A stretch of DNA of 64,000 nucleotides from Owenia fusiformis. Lineage: Eukaryota; Annelida; Polychaeta; Sabellida; Oweniidae. The stretch lies in assembly GCA_903813345.2 (NCBI GenBank), contig CAIIXF020000004.1, positions 29,701,986 through 29,765,985 of the forward strand, read 5' to 3'. Of the stretch, positions 24,801-33,012 are shown one piece after another. Position numbers and translations under genes: made by a program. Every line of letters starts with the position of its first letter. The first letter of the stretch is position 1. The notes under the pieces were generated by a model. It had not been told where the DNA came from. It searched no databases and worked only from the letters and a program-made list of their open reading frames with translations.

Positions 24801-27800
24801 ACATGTGATGTAAATAATAAGACGCATACAACAGATAGTGTGCATACGATTGGGGAACAATAGATGATATATTAGCATGCATTTATGATTGATGAACAAT
24901 AGATAGCATGCATATATGAATCGTGAACAATAGGATGATTGGTGATCAATATATCATATATTAGCGTGAATATATGATTGGTGAACCATAGATGATATAC
25001 ATTAGCGTGCATGATTGGTGAACAATAGATGATATACTAGCGTGAATATATGATCGATGAACAATAGAAATAAAAGATATATATATATCATATTGGGATA
25101 CAGTAGCACCTACGACAGATGGATATGATACGCAAAGTCGTGTAGATTTAATCTCAGAGCGATCGAAGAAACGTGATATGTGATATATACCGAAGGATCT
25201 GTGAACTTCATATGTAACCATACTTAAAACAATCATTGGTGTGATATCAGCAAATTATCACATATTGCTTTGACCACATATAGAATAAATTACTTACAGT
25301 TTTTTTTTATATTATATTATATTGTACATATCTCATAATTTATCCATACGTAGGTACCTACCCAATTATTTTGAGTAAGAATCATTTAATAAAATTGCAT
25401 TGTACATATTTTAGCCTACTTTTTTTGTGGTTTAGAGTAGATAATAAGAACCTTAAGACTTAAAACGTGACAATGGGGGCTCGTCTTCAGTTATAAAAAC
25501 CACAGATCAGCTGTATATACTTGAATTATAGTTTAAATTTATAATAATTTCAAAGGCACCAATTTAGACCTAAATAGGCATCAAAATATATTTGTGCATA
25601 TACATATCGCAAATATTTGTATACATTTATCCAAAGACTAAATTACAATCAAACAAATAACACATACAGTATATCTGTCACACACATAACAACATAAAAT
25701 GGCAGAACCAGATTATGATACATACCCCGGAGAATCAGAAATAGAAAAACTTTTCAAACTGGGGAAAGAATTGGGATACAGTGGTGAAAGACTTGAAGAA
25801 TTCATTGTAAAATCCCAAGAGAAGAAAGAAGACAGGTTGGAAAGAATGAGAGAACGAGAATTTAACAGAAATATAGAACTGGGAAAACAGAGACAAACTG
25901 AACTTCAACTACAACTAGAACTTGAAAGAATGAAAATTGAAAGCACAGACACTCAAGTAGACAGACGAAATGAAAATATAAACCAATATACTCCCAAAAT
26001 ACCAAAATTACCTGCATTTGATGAAAGTTCTGACAATATTGATGCATACTTGCTCAGATTTGAACGTTATGCTCATACACAAAATTGGCAACGCGAAAAT
26101 TTTGCAATGTATCTCAGTGCTCTACTGAAAGGAAATGCTCTAGATGTATACACTAGATTACCTGAAATACAATGTAATGACTATGACGCTTTGAAAAAAG
26201 CGTTACTTAAAAGATATCAAATGACTGAAGTTGGTTTTAGAAAGAAATTCTTTTCAAGCCGTCCACAGAATGGTGAAACAGCATCACAATACATGGCCAG
26301 AATAGAAAACTACTTTAATCGTTGGACTGATCTTGCTGAGATTGATAAAACATTTGAAGGAATAAGTGACCTCATTATCAGAGAACAGTTCCTAAACACT
26401 TGTGGAAGAAACACTGCAACATTTATAAGAGAACATCATATACAGACAAAACACAATGTAATAGAACAAGCTGAAAGATATGCTAAGGCAAGAGGAATGA
26501 ATAGTCTTCAAAGAGAAGATCGTGGAGAATACACAACCAGATATGATAAGTTCAAACAAGAAACCAGTGATAGAGATAACAATGAAGATGCAACAGTGAA
26601 AGAAAGTACAATCAGACAAACAAATGTAGATAGCAAACGAACCTGTTATATTTGTTTTGAGGAGGGTCACATGGCTAAAGACTGTCCAAAAAATAGAAAC
26701 AGAGGAAATTTCACAAGATCAGCAGCTGCAGTGTTAACAGATTCAGATACAGACACAGATACAGACTCTGATCAAGAAAATAAACAAAACCGTACAAAAA
26801 ATGATAATGAACTACATACAGCATCCTGCCAGATTATGCCAGATGAACATAATTGCCAAATCCAGCCTGGATTGCCACTTACATTAACATGTGGTTGTAA
26901 AATAGATGTTGTAAGTTCAGCTTGCAATTGTGAAGTTACACCAGGAAAAATGTCAGAACTACCGAGTGAAGTTGGATTTATAGGTACAGAACGTGTTAGA
27001 GTGTTCAGAGACACAGGATGCAGCGGAGTTGTAGTAAGAGCCAGTCTTGTGAAGAAAAGACAGATGACAGGAAAAACTAAAAATTATGTGATGATTGACA
27101 GAACAGTTAAAACCGCACCAGTGGCAGATATTTATATAGAAACACCATACTTCACTGGACACACTGAAGCTATATGCATAGAAACCCCAATATGTGATCT
27201 GATAATCGGTGAAATATCAGGAGCAACAATGTTGTAGAAAAATGAACAAATAAAACATTACAACTACAATATCATCAATTATGCAAATACAAATATTACA
27301 CTCCTCTCAAAGTAAGAATATAGTAATTATATTCTCAAAAAGGGGGGTAATGTCACGTTTTTAATACTTATCCATGCATTTCATAAAATCATTTAGGTAA
27401 ATCATAGGTCCTTTAACTTGTGCCTAACAGTAATTAGCAAAATAAACTAGCCAAATAATCAATGTATGTTTTTAGACTGTATTTTTTAGATATGTACACT
27501 TAATTGAAAACTCAACTAATTAATGTATTAAGAAGAGTTATACAGTTGGGTCAGAGTGATATAAACAGTTAGAGAGTGAATAGCTAAGTAGGTCAGGTGC
27601 AACCAAAATCTTACATTATATCAGATGTTATCAGTAAGCGTAGTGTTAACATCAGGCAGTCTTCTACAGTGGGGTGCATTATGTGAACAATTGTGAACAT
27701 TTAAAGTATGTGTCATATACATTATGTGTTAGCGTGATAGGATATGCATGTTAGTAGAGTGATTTGAGAACTATAAACGTAATTGAACATAGATCGATAT

Positions 27801-28764
27801 TATAAGTGATATAGCAGAGTGTTATGTGAACAATAGATATTCAATGGATAAATACGACATGTGATGTAAATAATAAGACGCATACAACAGATAGTGTGCA
27901 TATGATTGGGGAACAATAGATGATATATTAGCATGCATTTATGATTGATGAACAATAGATAGCATGCATATATGAATCGTGAACAATAGGATGATTGGTG
28001 ATCAATATATCATATATTAGCGTGAATATATGATTGGTGAACCATAGATGATATACATTAGCGTGCATGATTGGTGAACAATAGATGATATACTAGCGTG
28101 AATATATGATCGATGAACAATAGATGAAATTAACTGATATAAACGACATGTATATTGGCAGTGTGATCCGAGAACTACAGTCGTAAATAAAAGATATATA
28201 TATATCATATTGGGATACAGTAGCACCTACGACAGATGGATATGATACGCAAAGTCGTGTAGATTTAATCTCAGAGCGATCGAAGAAACGTGATATGTGA
28301 TATATACCGAAGGATCTGTGAACTTCATATGTAACCATACTTAAAACAATCATTGGTGTGATATCAGCAAATTATCACATATTGCTTTGACCACATATAG
28401 AATAAATTACTTACAGTTTTTTTTTATATTATATTATATTGTACATATCTCATAATTTATCCATACGTAGGTACCTACCCAATTATTTTGAGTAAGAATC
28501 ATTTAATAAAATTGCATTGTACATATTTTAGCCTACTTTTTTTGTGGTTTAGAGTAGATAATAAGAACCTTAAGACTTAAAACGTGACAGTGGCAATACA
28601 CAGAGGTAGGGTAACTATTAAAAGATCAAATGCTTGACTCGATCGTATCTCGTCAGTCGAGAACACTATTCGTGTTTACCCTAATTGTTCATTATCCAAA
28701 ATCACTTTTCTTTCAGAAAGAGCAAGTTCAGCAAGACCATGAGGGCACCTACACTAGCCTTTAA
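6898..28764 (+). CDS. Unrecognised host gene, 3' end (five exons), interrupted by an LTR element
   Basis: Five exons fit one continuous frame with GT/AG borders: 6898-6945, 7197-7226, 8370-8454, 24212-24294 continued at 28595-28605, and 28717-28764 ending in TAA. The first three introns are phase 1, 1 and 2. The product segment is about 100 residues. It starts SCIQLDVEEAGHPKR, runs through a Lys/Glu/Leu-rich stretch (QVDLLEELLEEVKGIRKILE) that looks like a coiled coil, then LTGLFQPTAPTW, and ends DHEGTYTSL. No membrane segment or catalytic motif is visible. The 5' exons were not found and probably lie upstream of the window. Long helical C-termini of this kind are seen in Myb/SANT-like nuclear proteins, but that is only a guess. 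The fourth exon is split by an LTR element after ...APTW; if unspliced, translation enters the LTR and stops five codons later, removing the last ~20 residues. A candidate poly(A) signal lies at 29252-29257. Confidence 0.62.
7597..7863. repeat. Candidate short TIR element in host intron
   Basis: TGGAGATAGAAC at the left is inverted as GTTCTATCTCCA at the right, 267 bp apart, with weaker pairing further in. The interior has no ORF. Inverted ends alone support this, so it could be chance. Confidence 0.35.
8797..10129 (+). pseudogene. Decayed PIF/Harbinger (HARBI1-like) transposase
   Basis: This is a DDE transposase of the HARBI1/PIF family, which cuts and pastes Harbinger transposons. The N-terminal part (8797-9237) contains LRFNAIIRERRR and SVGDAMGVSASSVARAVTDV, the helix-turn-helix-like region. 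An intron (9238-9445, GT..AG) follows, then the nuclease domain: GPIDGVHM with the first Asp at 9500, a YVNRKGWHS motif, RWPGRAHDN, and VIEQINGILKNR with the Glu, ending in an acidic tail. The usual GDSGY motif reads GVSGY (Val codon at 9737), so the second catalytic Asp is lost. Between about 8940 and 9110 the recognisable protein moves to another frame and back, implying at least two frameshifts, and one frame has a TAA at 9064. The copy should be dead. It sits in the large host intron in the same orientation. Its own terminal repeats were not identified. Confidence 0.85.
12567..16217 (+). CDS. piggyBac transposase, six exons, reads intact
   Basis: The exons 12567-12922, 13537-13755, 14041-14357, 14594-14805, 15171-15334 and 15845-16217 have canonical GT/AG borders and join in frame to 546 residues, the usual size for piggyBac transposases. 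The N-terminus (residues ~12-65) is very acidic, with Asp runs. The DDE domain follows: TNRYA near 118, then YLSVDES with Asp246, VCADNLF with Asp329, and KGGIDENDAML with Asp429 and Asp432. These correspond to the catalytic aspartates of the family. The C-terminus is a Cys/His zinc-binding module (CAVC..CSVC..H..C..YH.C) typical of piggyBac, used in end recognition. The start was chosen at the first ATG before the acidic region. No stop or frameshift was seen. It lies centrally between matched TIRs. A domesticated host gene is less likely because TIRs and TTAA duplications are present. Confidence 0.88.
12945..13215. repeat. Dispersed repeat in piggyBac intron 1
   Basis: This segment resembles 53385-53830: both carry an ATGGCGGCTC/ATGGTGGCTC word, GGATCAGTCCATTTTTAAG, TCCGTTTACAATGATTTTG and a later GGCGTTTACACA-like block in the same order. 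It is therefore a dispersed element, either carried inside piggyBac or inserted in its first intron. Identity and ends were not defined. Confidence 0.55.
13346..13483. repeat. MITE in piggyBac intron 1
   Basis: Perfect inverted ends of about 20 bp (TTAGTGAGGTTAAGCTAGCA) with further pairing of AAACCTAAACG against CGTTTAGGTT inside. About 138 bp, non-coding. It lies between transposase exons 1 and 2 and should be removed with the intron. Confidence 0.65.
15426..15598. repeat. Imperfect inverted repeat in piggyBac intron 5
   Basis: CCGGTGTAAAAG and AAATTATGGTCC at the left match, inverted, GGACCATAATTT and CTTTCACACC at the right, with a second internal GGACCATAAT. About 170 bp, non-coding, within the intron between exons 5 and 6. 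Confidence 0.45.
17615..19279. mobile_element. 1,665-bp non-autonomous TIR transposon, 51-bp TIRs, ATTCAT duplication
   Basis: Terminal inverted repeats span 17615-17665 and 19229-19279, 51 bp with one mismatch, starting CACGG and ending CCGTG. ATTCAT directly abuts both ends (17609-17614 and 19280-19285), a 6-bp target duplication. The interior has no ORF but repeats words such as GTCGCAGTCC, ACTGCGTTGC and ACTGCGTCC in both orientations, like transposase-binding sites. CAC-starting ends are shared by several DNA transposon classes (CACTA, Transib, Chapaev), but none has a 6-bp duplication as its rule, so it is not assigned. Confidence 0.8.
19454..20449 (-). pseudogene. Penelope-like retroelement, 3' part (RT end plus GIY-YIG endonuclease)
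   Basis: Read on the - strand, the frame enters at PRIWKCYVDDTWCV, the YVDD catalytic motif of reverse transcriptase. It runs through FLDVLTY and VYRKPTHTDLYLNF of the RT thumb/linker, then a GIY-YIG endonuclease: GVIYKINCQDCDSSYIGETK (with a CxxC pair), followed by RIKEHQTALRLG and AEHSYVTGHRI. This RT plus GIY-YIG order is diagnostic of endonuclease-bearing Penelope-like elements, which copy RNA at nicks made by the endonuclease. The N-terminal RT fingers and palm are missing: recognisable protein stops at about 20449, where an inverted copy of a ~19-bp end segment (20429-20447 against 20472-20491) begins. The stop codon overlaps a conserved hairpin (19427-19457). It is a 5'-truncated copy, but the remaining 318+ codons are open, so it is not very old. 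Confidence 0.85.
20521..20616. repeat. Imperfect hairpin next to the Penelope truncation point
   Basis: AGTCTTGCTTCAAGAC (20528) is nearly the reverse complement of GTCTTGAAGCTAGACT (20591-20606). Arms of about 25-30 bp surround a ~40-bp spacer. It may be a fold-back remnant or part of the inverted, truncated copy structure common in Penelope-like elements. Confidence 0.45.
20805..22880. repeat. ~40-bp minisatellite, split by a pearl-like insertion
   Basis: Monomers of about 39-40 bp centre on CACGGTCATGCCAGGCATTG, with alternating GTCATAGCAGG and GTCATGCCAGG versions, which suggests a two-monomer higher-order unit. About ten or more monomers lie in 20805-21390, and the array resumes at 22681-22880 with decaying copies. 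Frames open across it are repeat artefacts. Confidence 0.8.
21391..22680 (+). mobile_element. Pearl/DTC84-type element with ~145-bp core repeats and (ACGG)n
   Basis: The element interrupts the minisatellite. It starts near ACGGAGTAGCAAATCCCACC and ends CTTCGTTCGGTGGGATAA, giving short inverted ends (ATCCCACCGAAC and GTTCGGTGGGAT). The middle holds about eight or nine tandem units of roughly 145 bp, each with an AAAATGGCNGCCATTTTGAAA word and GAGCAGAGCTCCT. These are followed by an (ACGG)n tract at 22611-22640. Core repeats plus an ACGG microsatellite is the architecture reported for bivalve pearl, CvE, MgE and DTC84 elements, linked to Helentron-type transposons. It is non-coding and non-autonomous. 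Relatives lie at 32390-32570 and 47367-47763. Confidence 0.75.
23746..24030. mobile_element. 285-bp MITE, TA target duplication
   Basis: The ends CCCGAGTTTCTCG and CGAGAAACTCCGG are inverted and flanked by TA at 23744-23745 and 24031-24032, as for Tc1/mariner-class MITEs. Inside, GGCCCATGGGTGTTTAT and GGCCCATGGGCGTTTATA form a further repeated word. It lies 180 bp before host exon 4. Confidence 0.6.
24295..25472 (+). repeat. 5' LTR
   Basis: Direct repeat of 27351-28589, bounded by a 7-bp inverted TGTCACG..CGTGACA. Its middle (24640-25080) is made of diverged short units such as GAACAATAGATGATAT and TAGCGTG, a likely U3 repeat cluster. Confidence 0.9.
25699..27237 (+). CDS. Gag-protease polyprotein of the LTR element
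   Basis: The frame is 512 codons and open throughout. In order it carries a charged N-terminal coiled coil (residues ~15-90), a capsid-like region in which KLPAFDESSDNIDAYLLRFE and IREQFLNTC resemble Ty3/Gypsy gag with its SCAN-like C-terminal domain (~95-270), one CCHC zinc knuckle CYICFEEGHMAKDCP (~315-329) that would bind RNA, an acidic Asp/Thr run, and an aspartic-protease segment beginning FRDTGCSGVV (~435) with the DTG active-site signature. Gag would assemble the particle that packages the RNA, and the protease would cut the polyprotein. No pol follows before the 3' LTR. The family call rests on the knuckle, DTG and capsid motifs. Confidence 0.85.
   Translation: MAEPDYDTYPGESEIEKLFKLGKELGYSGERLEEFIVKSQEKKEDRLERMREREFNRNIELGKQRQTELQLQLELERMKIESTDTQVDRRNENINQYTPKIPKLPAFDESSDNIDAYLLRFERYAHTQNWQRENFAMYLSALLKGNALDVYTRLPEIQCNDYDALKKALLKRYQMTEVGFRKKFFSSRPQNGETASQYMARIENYFNRWTDLAEIDKTFEGISDLIIREQFLNTCGRNTATFIREHHIQTKHNVIEQAERYAKARGMNSLQREDRGEYTTRYDKFKQETSDRDNNEDATVKESTIRQTNVDSKRTCYICFEEGHMAKDCPKNRNRGNFTRSAAAVLTDSDTDTDTDSDQENKQNRTKNDNELHTASCQIMPDEHNCQIQPGLPLTLTCGCKIDVVSSACNCEVTPGKMSELPSEVGFIGTERVRVFRDTGCSGVVVRASLVKKRQMTGKTKNYVMIDRTVKTAPVADIYIETPYFTGHTEAICIETPICDLIIGEISGATML
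27351..28589 (+). repeat. 3' LTR
   Basis: Nearly identical to the 5' LTR over its whole length, apart from about 60 extra bases in the unit-rich middle near 28120-28190. The copy count of short internal units may explain the length difference. Confidence 0.9.
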
Positions 28765-29013
28765 CAAGTAGGACACATAATGTTCATCTAGCAATCTGAA
28801 ATACAACATTATTTGAATATACATGGAACAGACAGTACAAAGGAGAATATAGCAGATTGGCGAACAAAACAATATATTTCATAAATTAGTATTATGTAAC
28901 CACCTTTATAATTCAAGTTATATGTCTTGGCTGTGATAGTTCTAAAGATTCGGGATGTTTAGTTCGTTCGTCTTACATCCCCAACTTAGTTAGACCTTTA
29001 AAGTTGTTTGAAA

Positions 29014-29204
29014 TTTTATGCAATCCTCAATAGAGCCATATGTTATTTTTCAAATATGAATCACCAAAACATTATACTCTGTTCTAGGTATATTAATGCA
29101 TTATTTACATTGTGCAAAAGTGAAAGATGAAGACAATGATGGGAAGGAGTGGTCCATATTTGAAAAATAACACACGACTCTATTGAGGTTTGCATCAAAA
29201 TTCT
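29014..29204. repeat. Fold-back MITE
   Basis: ATGCAATCCTCAATAGAGCC and TTATTTTTCAAATATG at the left are inverted at the right as CATATTTGAAAAATAA and ACTCTATTGAGGTTTGCAT. Arms of ~50 bp, total ~190 bp, no ORF. It lies in the likely 3' UTR or downstream flank of the unrecognised host gene. Confidence 0.65.
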
Positions 29205-29339
29205 GAACATATAGGACAACCTTAATCATTTAAATTGATATAACTGATTCAAATAAAATACCTGGAAAGGGTTGACAATTCTTTGCCTGACAACCCGCCC
29301 AGAGTTGCGCAGTATGTTGTTGTCTTGTACAGGGTGGTC

Positions 29340-29635
29340 AAAAAAACGGCAACCCTAATTTTTCCTCATATCTTTGTCATTTTTGGAAATTTTGCACTGA
29401 TATTTGGCACACATGTACATCATTCAATTTCATACTAGACTGTGTTATTTCATAAATCTGGGGTATGTTGCTTAAAATGCAGTAACATTGTGAGTATCAG
29501 TCCGATGGTCATGAAATATAGTAGGTTGGTAGGAAATTGAATGATGTACAAATGTGTAAAATATCAGGGAGTTATTCCTTAGAATGACAAAGATATTAGG
29601 AAAAACTAGGGTTGCCGTTTTTTTTGACCACCCTG
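29340..29635. mobile_element. 296-bp mariner-type MITE
   Basis: Inverted ends CAGGGTGGTCAAAAAAACGG and CCGTTTTTTTTGACCACCCTG are nearly perfect and continue ~38 bp inward. TA duplications flank them (29338-29339 and 29636-29637). A TACAGGGTGGTC end is typical of mariner-class MITEs. Inner blocks around GAAATTGAATGATGTAC are also inverted, so the element can fold along its length. Confidence 0.8.
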
Positions 29636-29637
29636 TA

Positions 29638-29857
29638 CAATGACACCTTGGTCTTGGTCAACATGATCGACATTTTCCACATCACGGGGAGGGGCATCTT
29701 CTTGTAATGGTACATTGTCGTTTATACAAATGATATGCATCACGAACGCAGAGGCGATTACCCTGACACATTTTTCTGGCTTGAAACATAGCCCACCACC
29801 TGGAACATGTGTGCATTTTTGCTGGTAGGATGAACAAACCAGTATAACCCTACTCAT
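29638..29857 (-). pseudogene. PIF/Harbinger transposase C-terminal fragment
   Basis: On the - strand the frame reads GGGLCFKPEKCVRVIASAF, then IICINDNVPLQED, which matches the end of HARBI1-like transposases (the Pro-x-Lys motif, the helix that normally reads ACAVLHN, and an acidic tail). Only about 70 residues remain and the DDE residues are absent. The mariner-type MITE abuts or interrupts its tail. It is more diverged than the copy at 8797-10129 and is a separate relic. Confidence 0.55.
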
Positions 29858-30014
29858 GCCGATTAGATTATGGGAACAGGTTTTCTTTTTATAACTCTGA
29901 ACAGTTGATAATCAATTTTGATTTTCTTTTTAGTGACTTACTTTTGTAAACAGTTTGTACGAAGTCCACTATCCACGATATTTGTATGGAAGGAATAATG
30001 TCCTTGGTTGAGTT

Positions 30015-30612
30015 AAAGGAATATTCCTTGCCAAACCATCTCTCTCCTCATATGGTAGCTATAACCATATATATGCTTGCCATGTTTAGCAAAACACGCA
30101 AAAATGTTTTGATATGGTCAAATTTGATCACTTAGAAATGTGATGCTCAATTCCAGTAATTTTAAAATTTCACACAGGAAGTGATGTCATCGACTCTCAA
30201 CTTTGCATATAGCATTAGGTGAGGAGCTATTAAGAATTACAAAACCAGCTAGATATTCTTTTTCAACTTTGTATCTTATTTAATTCTTCTGAAAATCTCT
30301 TCTTTTATTCTAAGTTGACAAGTCCTGAAAATATTTTTGCACAGAAAGTAATGATCACTTGTCTAAAAGTGATTTTGTGCTACTTTCCTGTACTGTTATG
30401 GGCAAGGTTATAGAAGTTGAGAGTTGATGACATCACTTCCTGCAAGAAATCTTAAAAGATGGCAGCTCACTGGAAATAAGCACTAGATTTTTAAATGATC
30501 AATATTGACCATAATAAAACATTTTCCCATGTTTTGCTAAATATGGAAACTATATATATGATTATAGCTACCATATCAAGAGAGAAAGGGTCTGGCAAGG
30601 AAATTTCCTTTA
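30015..30612. repeat. ~600-bp fold-back element with ~190-bp arms
   Basis: The left arm (AAAGGAATATTCCTTGCC, through ATATGGTAGCTATAACCATA and GTTTTGATATGGTCAA, to GGAAGTGATGTCATCGACTC) is matched in inverse order by the right arm (GAGTTGATGACATCACTTCC through TATAGCTACCATAT to GGCAAGGAAATTTCCTTTA). The arms are ~85-90% alike by eye with a ~200-bp spacer. Non-coding. Confidence 0.7.
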
Positions 30613-31112
30613 AGAGGGTATTTTAAAAGTAAATTATCGAGCAGTGAATAATTAGATATTTTGATTGATACGCTATTTACGATAGTTTCATGGTTTCAGC
30701 AACAAATGAAGATGTATTTATACGTGCATTTCTTACAATAAACATATTTCATGTTATTTTTCCATAGGAAAACTCATGCTTTCCATTGTTTCGAACATAT
30801 TTTTTCTTCTTTAAAACTAGACTTTCAATACCATTCTACTTTTGAAGAAGTTTAAGACCCCTTATTGAATAATCTTTCCATGCAATAAAATCAAAAAAGA
30901 AGATCCTCTTTTGAGTAAAGAAGTTCAACATTTTCAAAAAACGTTGACACGGGGTTCCTATTCATAATTGCTCGCATTCTTGGATTGATATTTTTATTAT
31001 CCATGAGAATTTACTTGAAAGATCACATATTGTGTTGAGAAATGTCATTTAAATTGAGAAAGTACTCATGTTAAAAGATATGACCATCTAAAACCACTTG
31101 CCATACTATACC

Positions 31113-31497
31113 TGAGGCCTTATTCACAAAGCATCGCAATTTTTAGACTATTTGGGTCTTGATTTTACCCTAGTTCCATTAAAGGCAGACTCTGAGCTGG
31201 AGGGGTGACAAGATTGCTAGCAGCACTTGGCCTACTAATAATATTTAATCAATTAATGTATTTTAAACAAGCAAACAAAACAACTTTCAAATTACTTACA
31301 CGTTTTTATTTTATAATGACATTCATTTGAAACGCCTTTGCGTATTTGATGTAGCCTAATAGCCCTAGCTAATTACAAGGTGCGAGTTACTGTGCTAATT
31401 AATAAAATTGTATTTATTTATAATTGCGATGTTTGCTACGTGTTTGCGATAGCGATTGCTTTGCTATTGCTTAAGCGCGCTTTTGTGAATACCGCGC
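31113..31497. repeat. Partial relative of the AGGCCTTATTCACAA element
   Basis: The left end AGGCCTTATTCACAAAGCATCG is the same as at 10134. The right side has GCGATAGCGATTGC-type words and TTTGTGAATACCG, which matches an internal motif of the other copy rather than its true right end. It is probably an end-truncated or rearranged copy. Confidence 0.55.
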
Positions 31498-32389
31498 AAA
31501 ACGTCATTGCTATTTTCCAAAACCAGTTAAGATCTGCACTTTTAACCTAAACCGTTTCTGTAACTTTAATGAGGAATTAAATCGACGATTCTGTTGTCTT
31601 CTGAGCTATTTTTCCACAAACATGTACATTTTCTAAAATATATGATGCTGATACACGTTTGTGAGAAAAAACGTCGTTGGGATTCTGCCTACAACGCGTA
31701 AAATAAGGAAAACAGAAAAATCGTACCTTCGACGTTCCGACATTTTGTTACCAAAACGAACCGTTTCGGTAACCAGCGTAATCGAGCGGATCACCAGTGA
31801 TTATCGATAGATGAGTAATTTTTTATATGAAGATTTCTAAACATAAATGGGGATATTAAATAACTCAACAAATAATACATCTGTATACCTGTTATGACTT
31901 TATTCAGTTCAATTCAGTTTCAATAAGAGACAGCTGAAAGAAAGGAAAGAAACCTATTTCAATCAAAAGCAATAACAATATGATGAATGCCATCTATAGA
32001 AGGAAAATCAAAAGATAAACATGGTTCTAGTATCAAAACTGAAGCTTATTGATAGATGTCAGGCCCAGTCATTGAGTCTTAAAGTTTTTAATTAATAGAT
32101 AGATGGCATACAACTCAACTAGGATTAGACTGTTGCTCATAGAATACAATGAAATGCGTGTTTACATGTACACTTTACTCCCCGCCGATATTACCCCATG
32201 CCTGCTGATATTACCCCATATACTGACAATATTTCCCCATTTCAAAAATATTAATTTAATTCAATCATATCCTAAATATAAACACAAATGATATAGTAAA
32301 TGTTGGGGAATGTTTTGTAAAAGTGTCTTCCTATTACATCGAGTAGAAAAAACTGGGGTACCATGGTAAGTTAGATCAATTAATTAAGT
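31498..32389. other. Non-coding, nothing recognised
   Basis: Short chance frames only. No paired ends, tandem units or domain matches were noticed. Confidence 0.45.
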
Positions 32390-32570
32390 AGATTATCCTG
32401 AAGGGGTGCCGATATTCGACGGACGACCCTTAGGCCTACATCTTTCCACCAAATATGAAGAAAATCCGTCTACTAATATTTGAGTTATCTTCCGGCCGGA
32501 CGAACGGACTGACTTACGGACGGAGGGCTTCACTATATACCTACCGAACTTCGTTCGTTGGGATTGGTTG
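32390..32570 (+). repeat. 3' end copy of the pearl-like element
   Basis: One core-like unit (AATCCGTCTACTAATATTTG) is followed by a degenerate ACGG tract (GGACGAACGGACTGACTTAC) and the end CGAACTTCGTTCGTTGGGAT, matching the right end at 22660-22680. It is 5'-truncated and more diverged than the other copies. Confidence 0.65.
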
Positions 32571-32740
32571 AAGATTACAGTAGAGTTTCCCATAGGTGGC
32601 CATTATAACATTTTACCCTGAATCTTATTAACGACTAGTATCCAAGCCTAGTGCAACATACCACGGTGTTCGGGAGAGACTCGCCTAGCCTGCTATAACC
32701 ATCTTAGTATGGGTTGTCCACCGAATTTTTGAGATAAATA

Positions 32741-33010
32741 GGGCGAAGGGGTGTAACGTCGACACCGTTTTGGGGTAACTTCGACATGTGGGGTAACTTC
32801 GACACCTTGTTGTTTATTTGCTCTAATTTCCGATCTAGGGGGAAGCCATGTTTTTTTTCTCGCATGGATCGAGATCTCGCGAGATTTTAATTTTTCCAGA
32901 AATCAAACATGGCGGAAAACGGAAATTCTACTTCTAATATGTAAGTGTCGAAGTTACCCCGTCCATTATGTCGACATTACCCCACACGTCGACATTACAC
33001 CCCTTCGCCC
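32741..33010. mobile_element. 270-bp TA-duplicating MITE with triple iterons in each end
   Basis: Ends GGGCGAAGGGGTGTAA and TTACACCCCTTCGCCC are perfect inverse copies flanked by TA (32739-32740 and 33011-33012). Each end carries three copies of a 15- to 17-bp word of the form GGGGTAAYKTCGACAY, so six iterons in all, arranged inversely. The middle contains CTCGCGAGA and an AAACATGGCGGAAAA word. Tc1/mariner-class by its TA target; repeated subterminal words are likely transposase sites. Confidence 0.8.
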
Positions 33011-33012
33011 TA

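Larger units (their letters stand above)
24295..28589 (+). mobile_element. LTR retrotransposon, gag-protease type (Ty3/Gypsy-like), young
   Basis: The element has LTRs at 24295-25472 and 27351-28589, ending TGTCACG..CGTGACA, and 5-bp target duplications GTGGC (24290-24294 and 28590-28594). A primer site matching the 3' end of tRNA-Pro (TGGGGGCTCGTC, 25474-25485) follows the 5' LTR, and a purine tract (AAAAAGGGGGG, about 27337) precedes the 3' LTR. The one large frame (25699-27237) encodes gag with a protease end. No reverse transcriptase, RNase H or integrase is present, so it would depend on another element. The LTRs are nearly identical apart from one ~60-bp length difference, indicating a young insertion. 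The element looks whole for its type. It sits inside a host coding exon. Confidence 0.9.
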
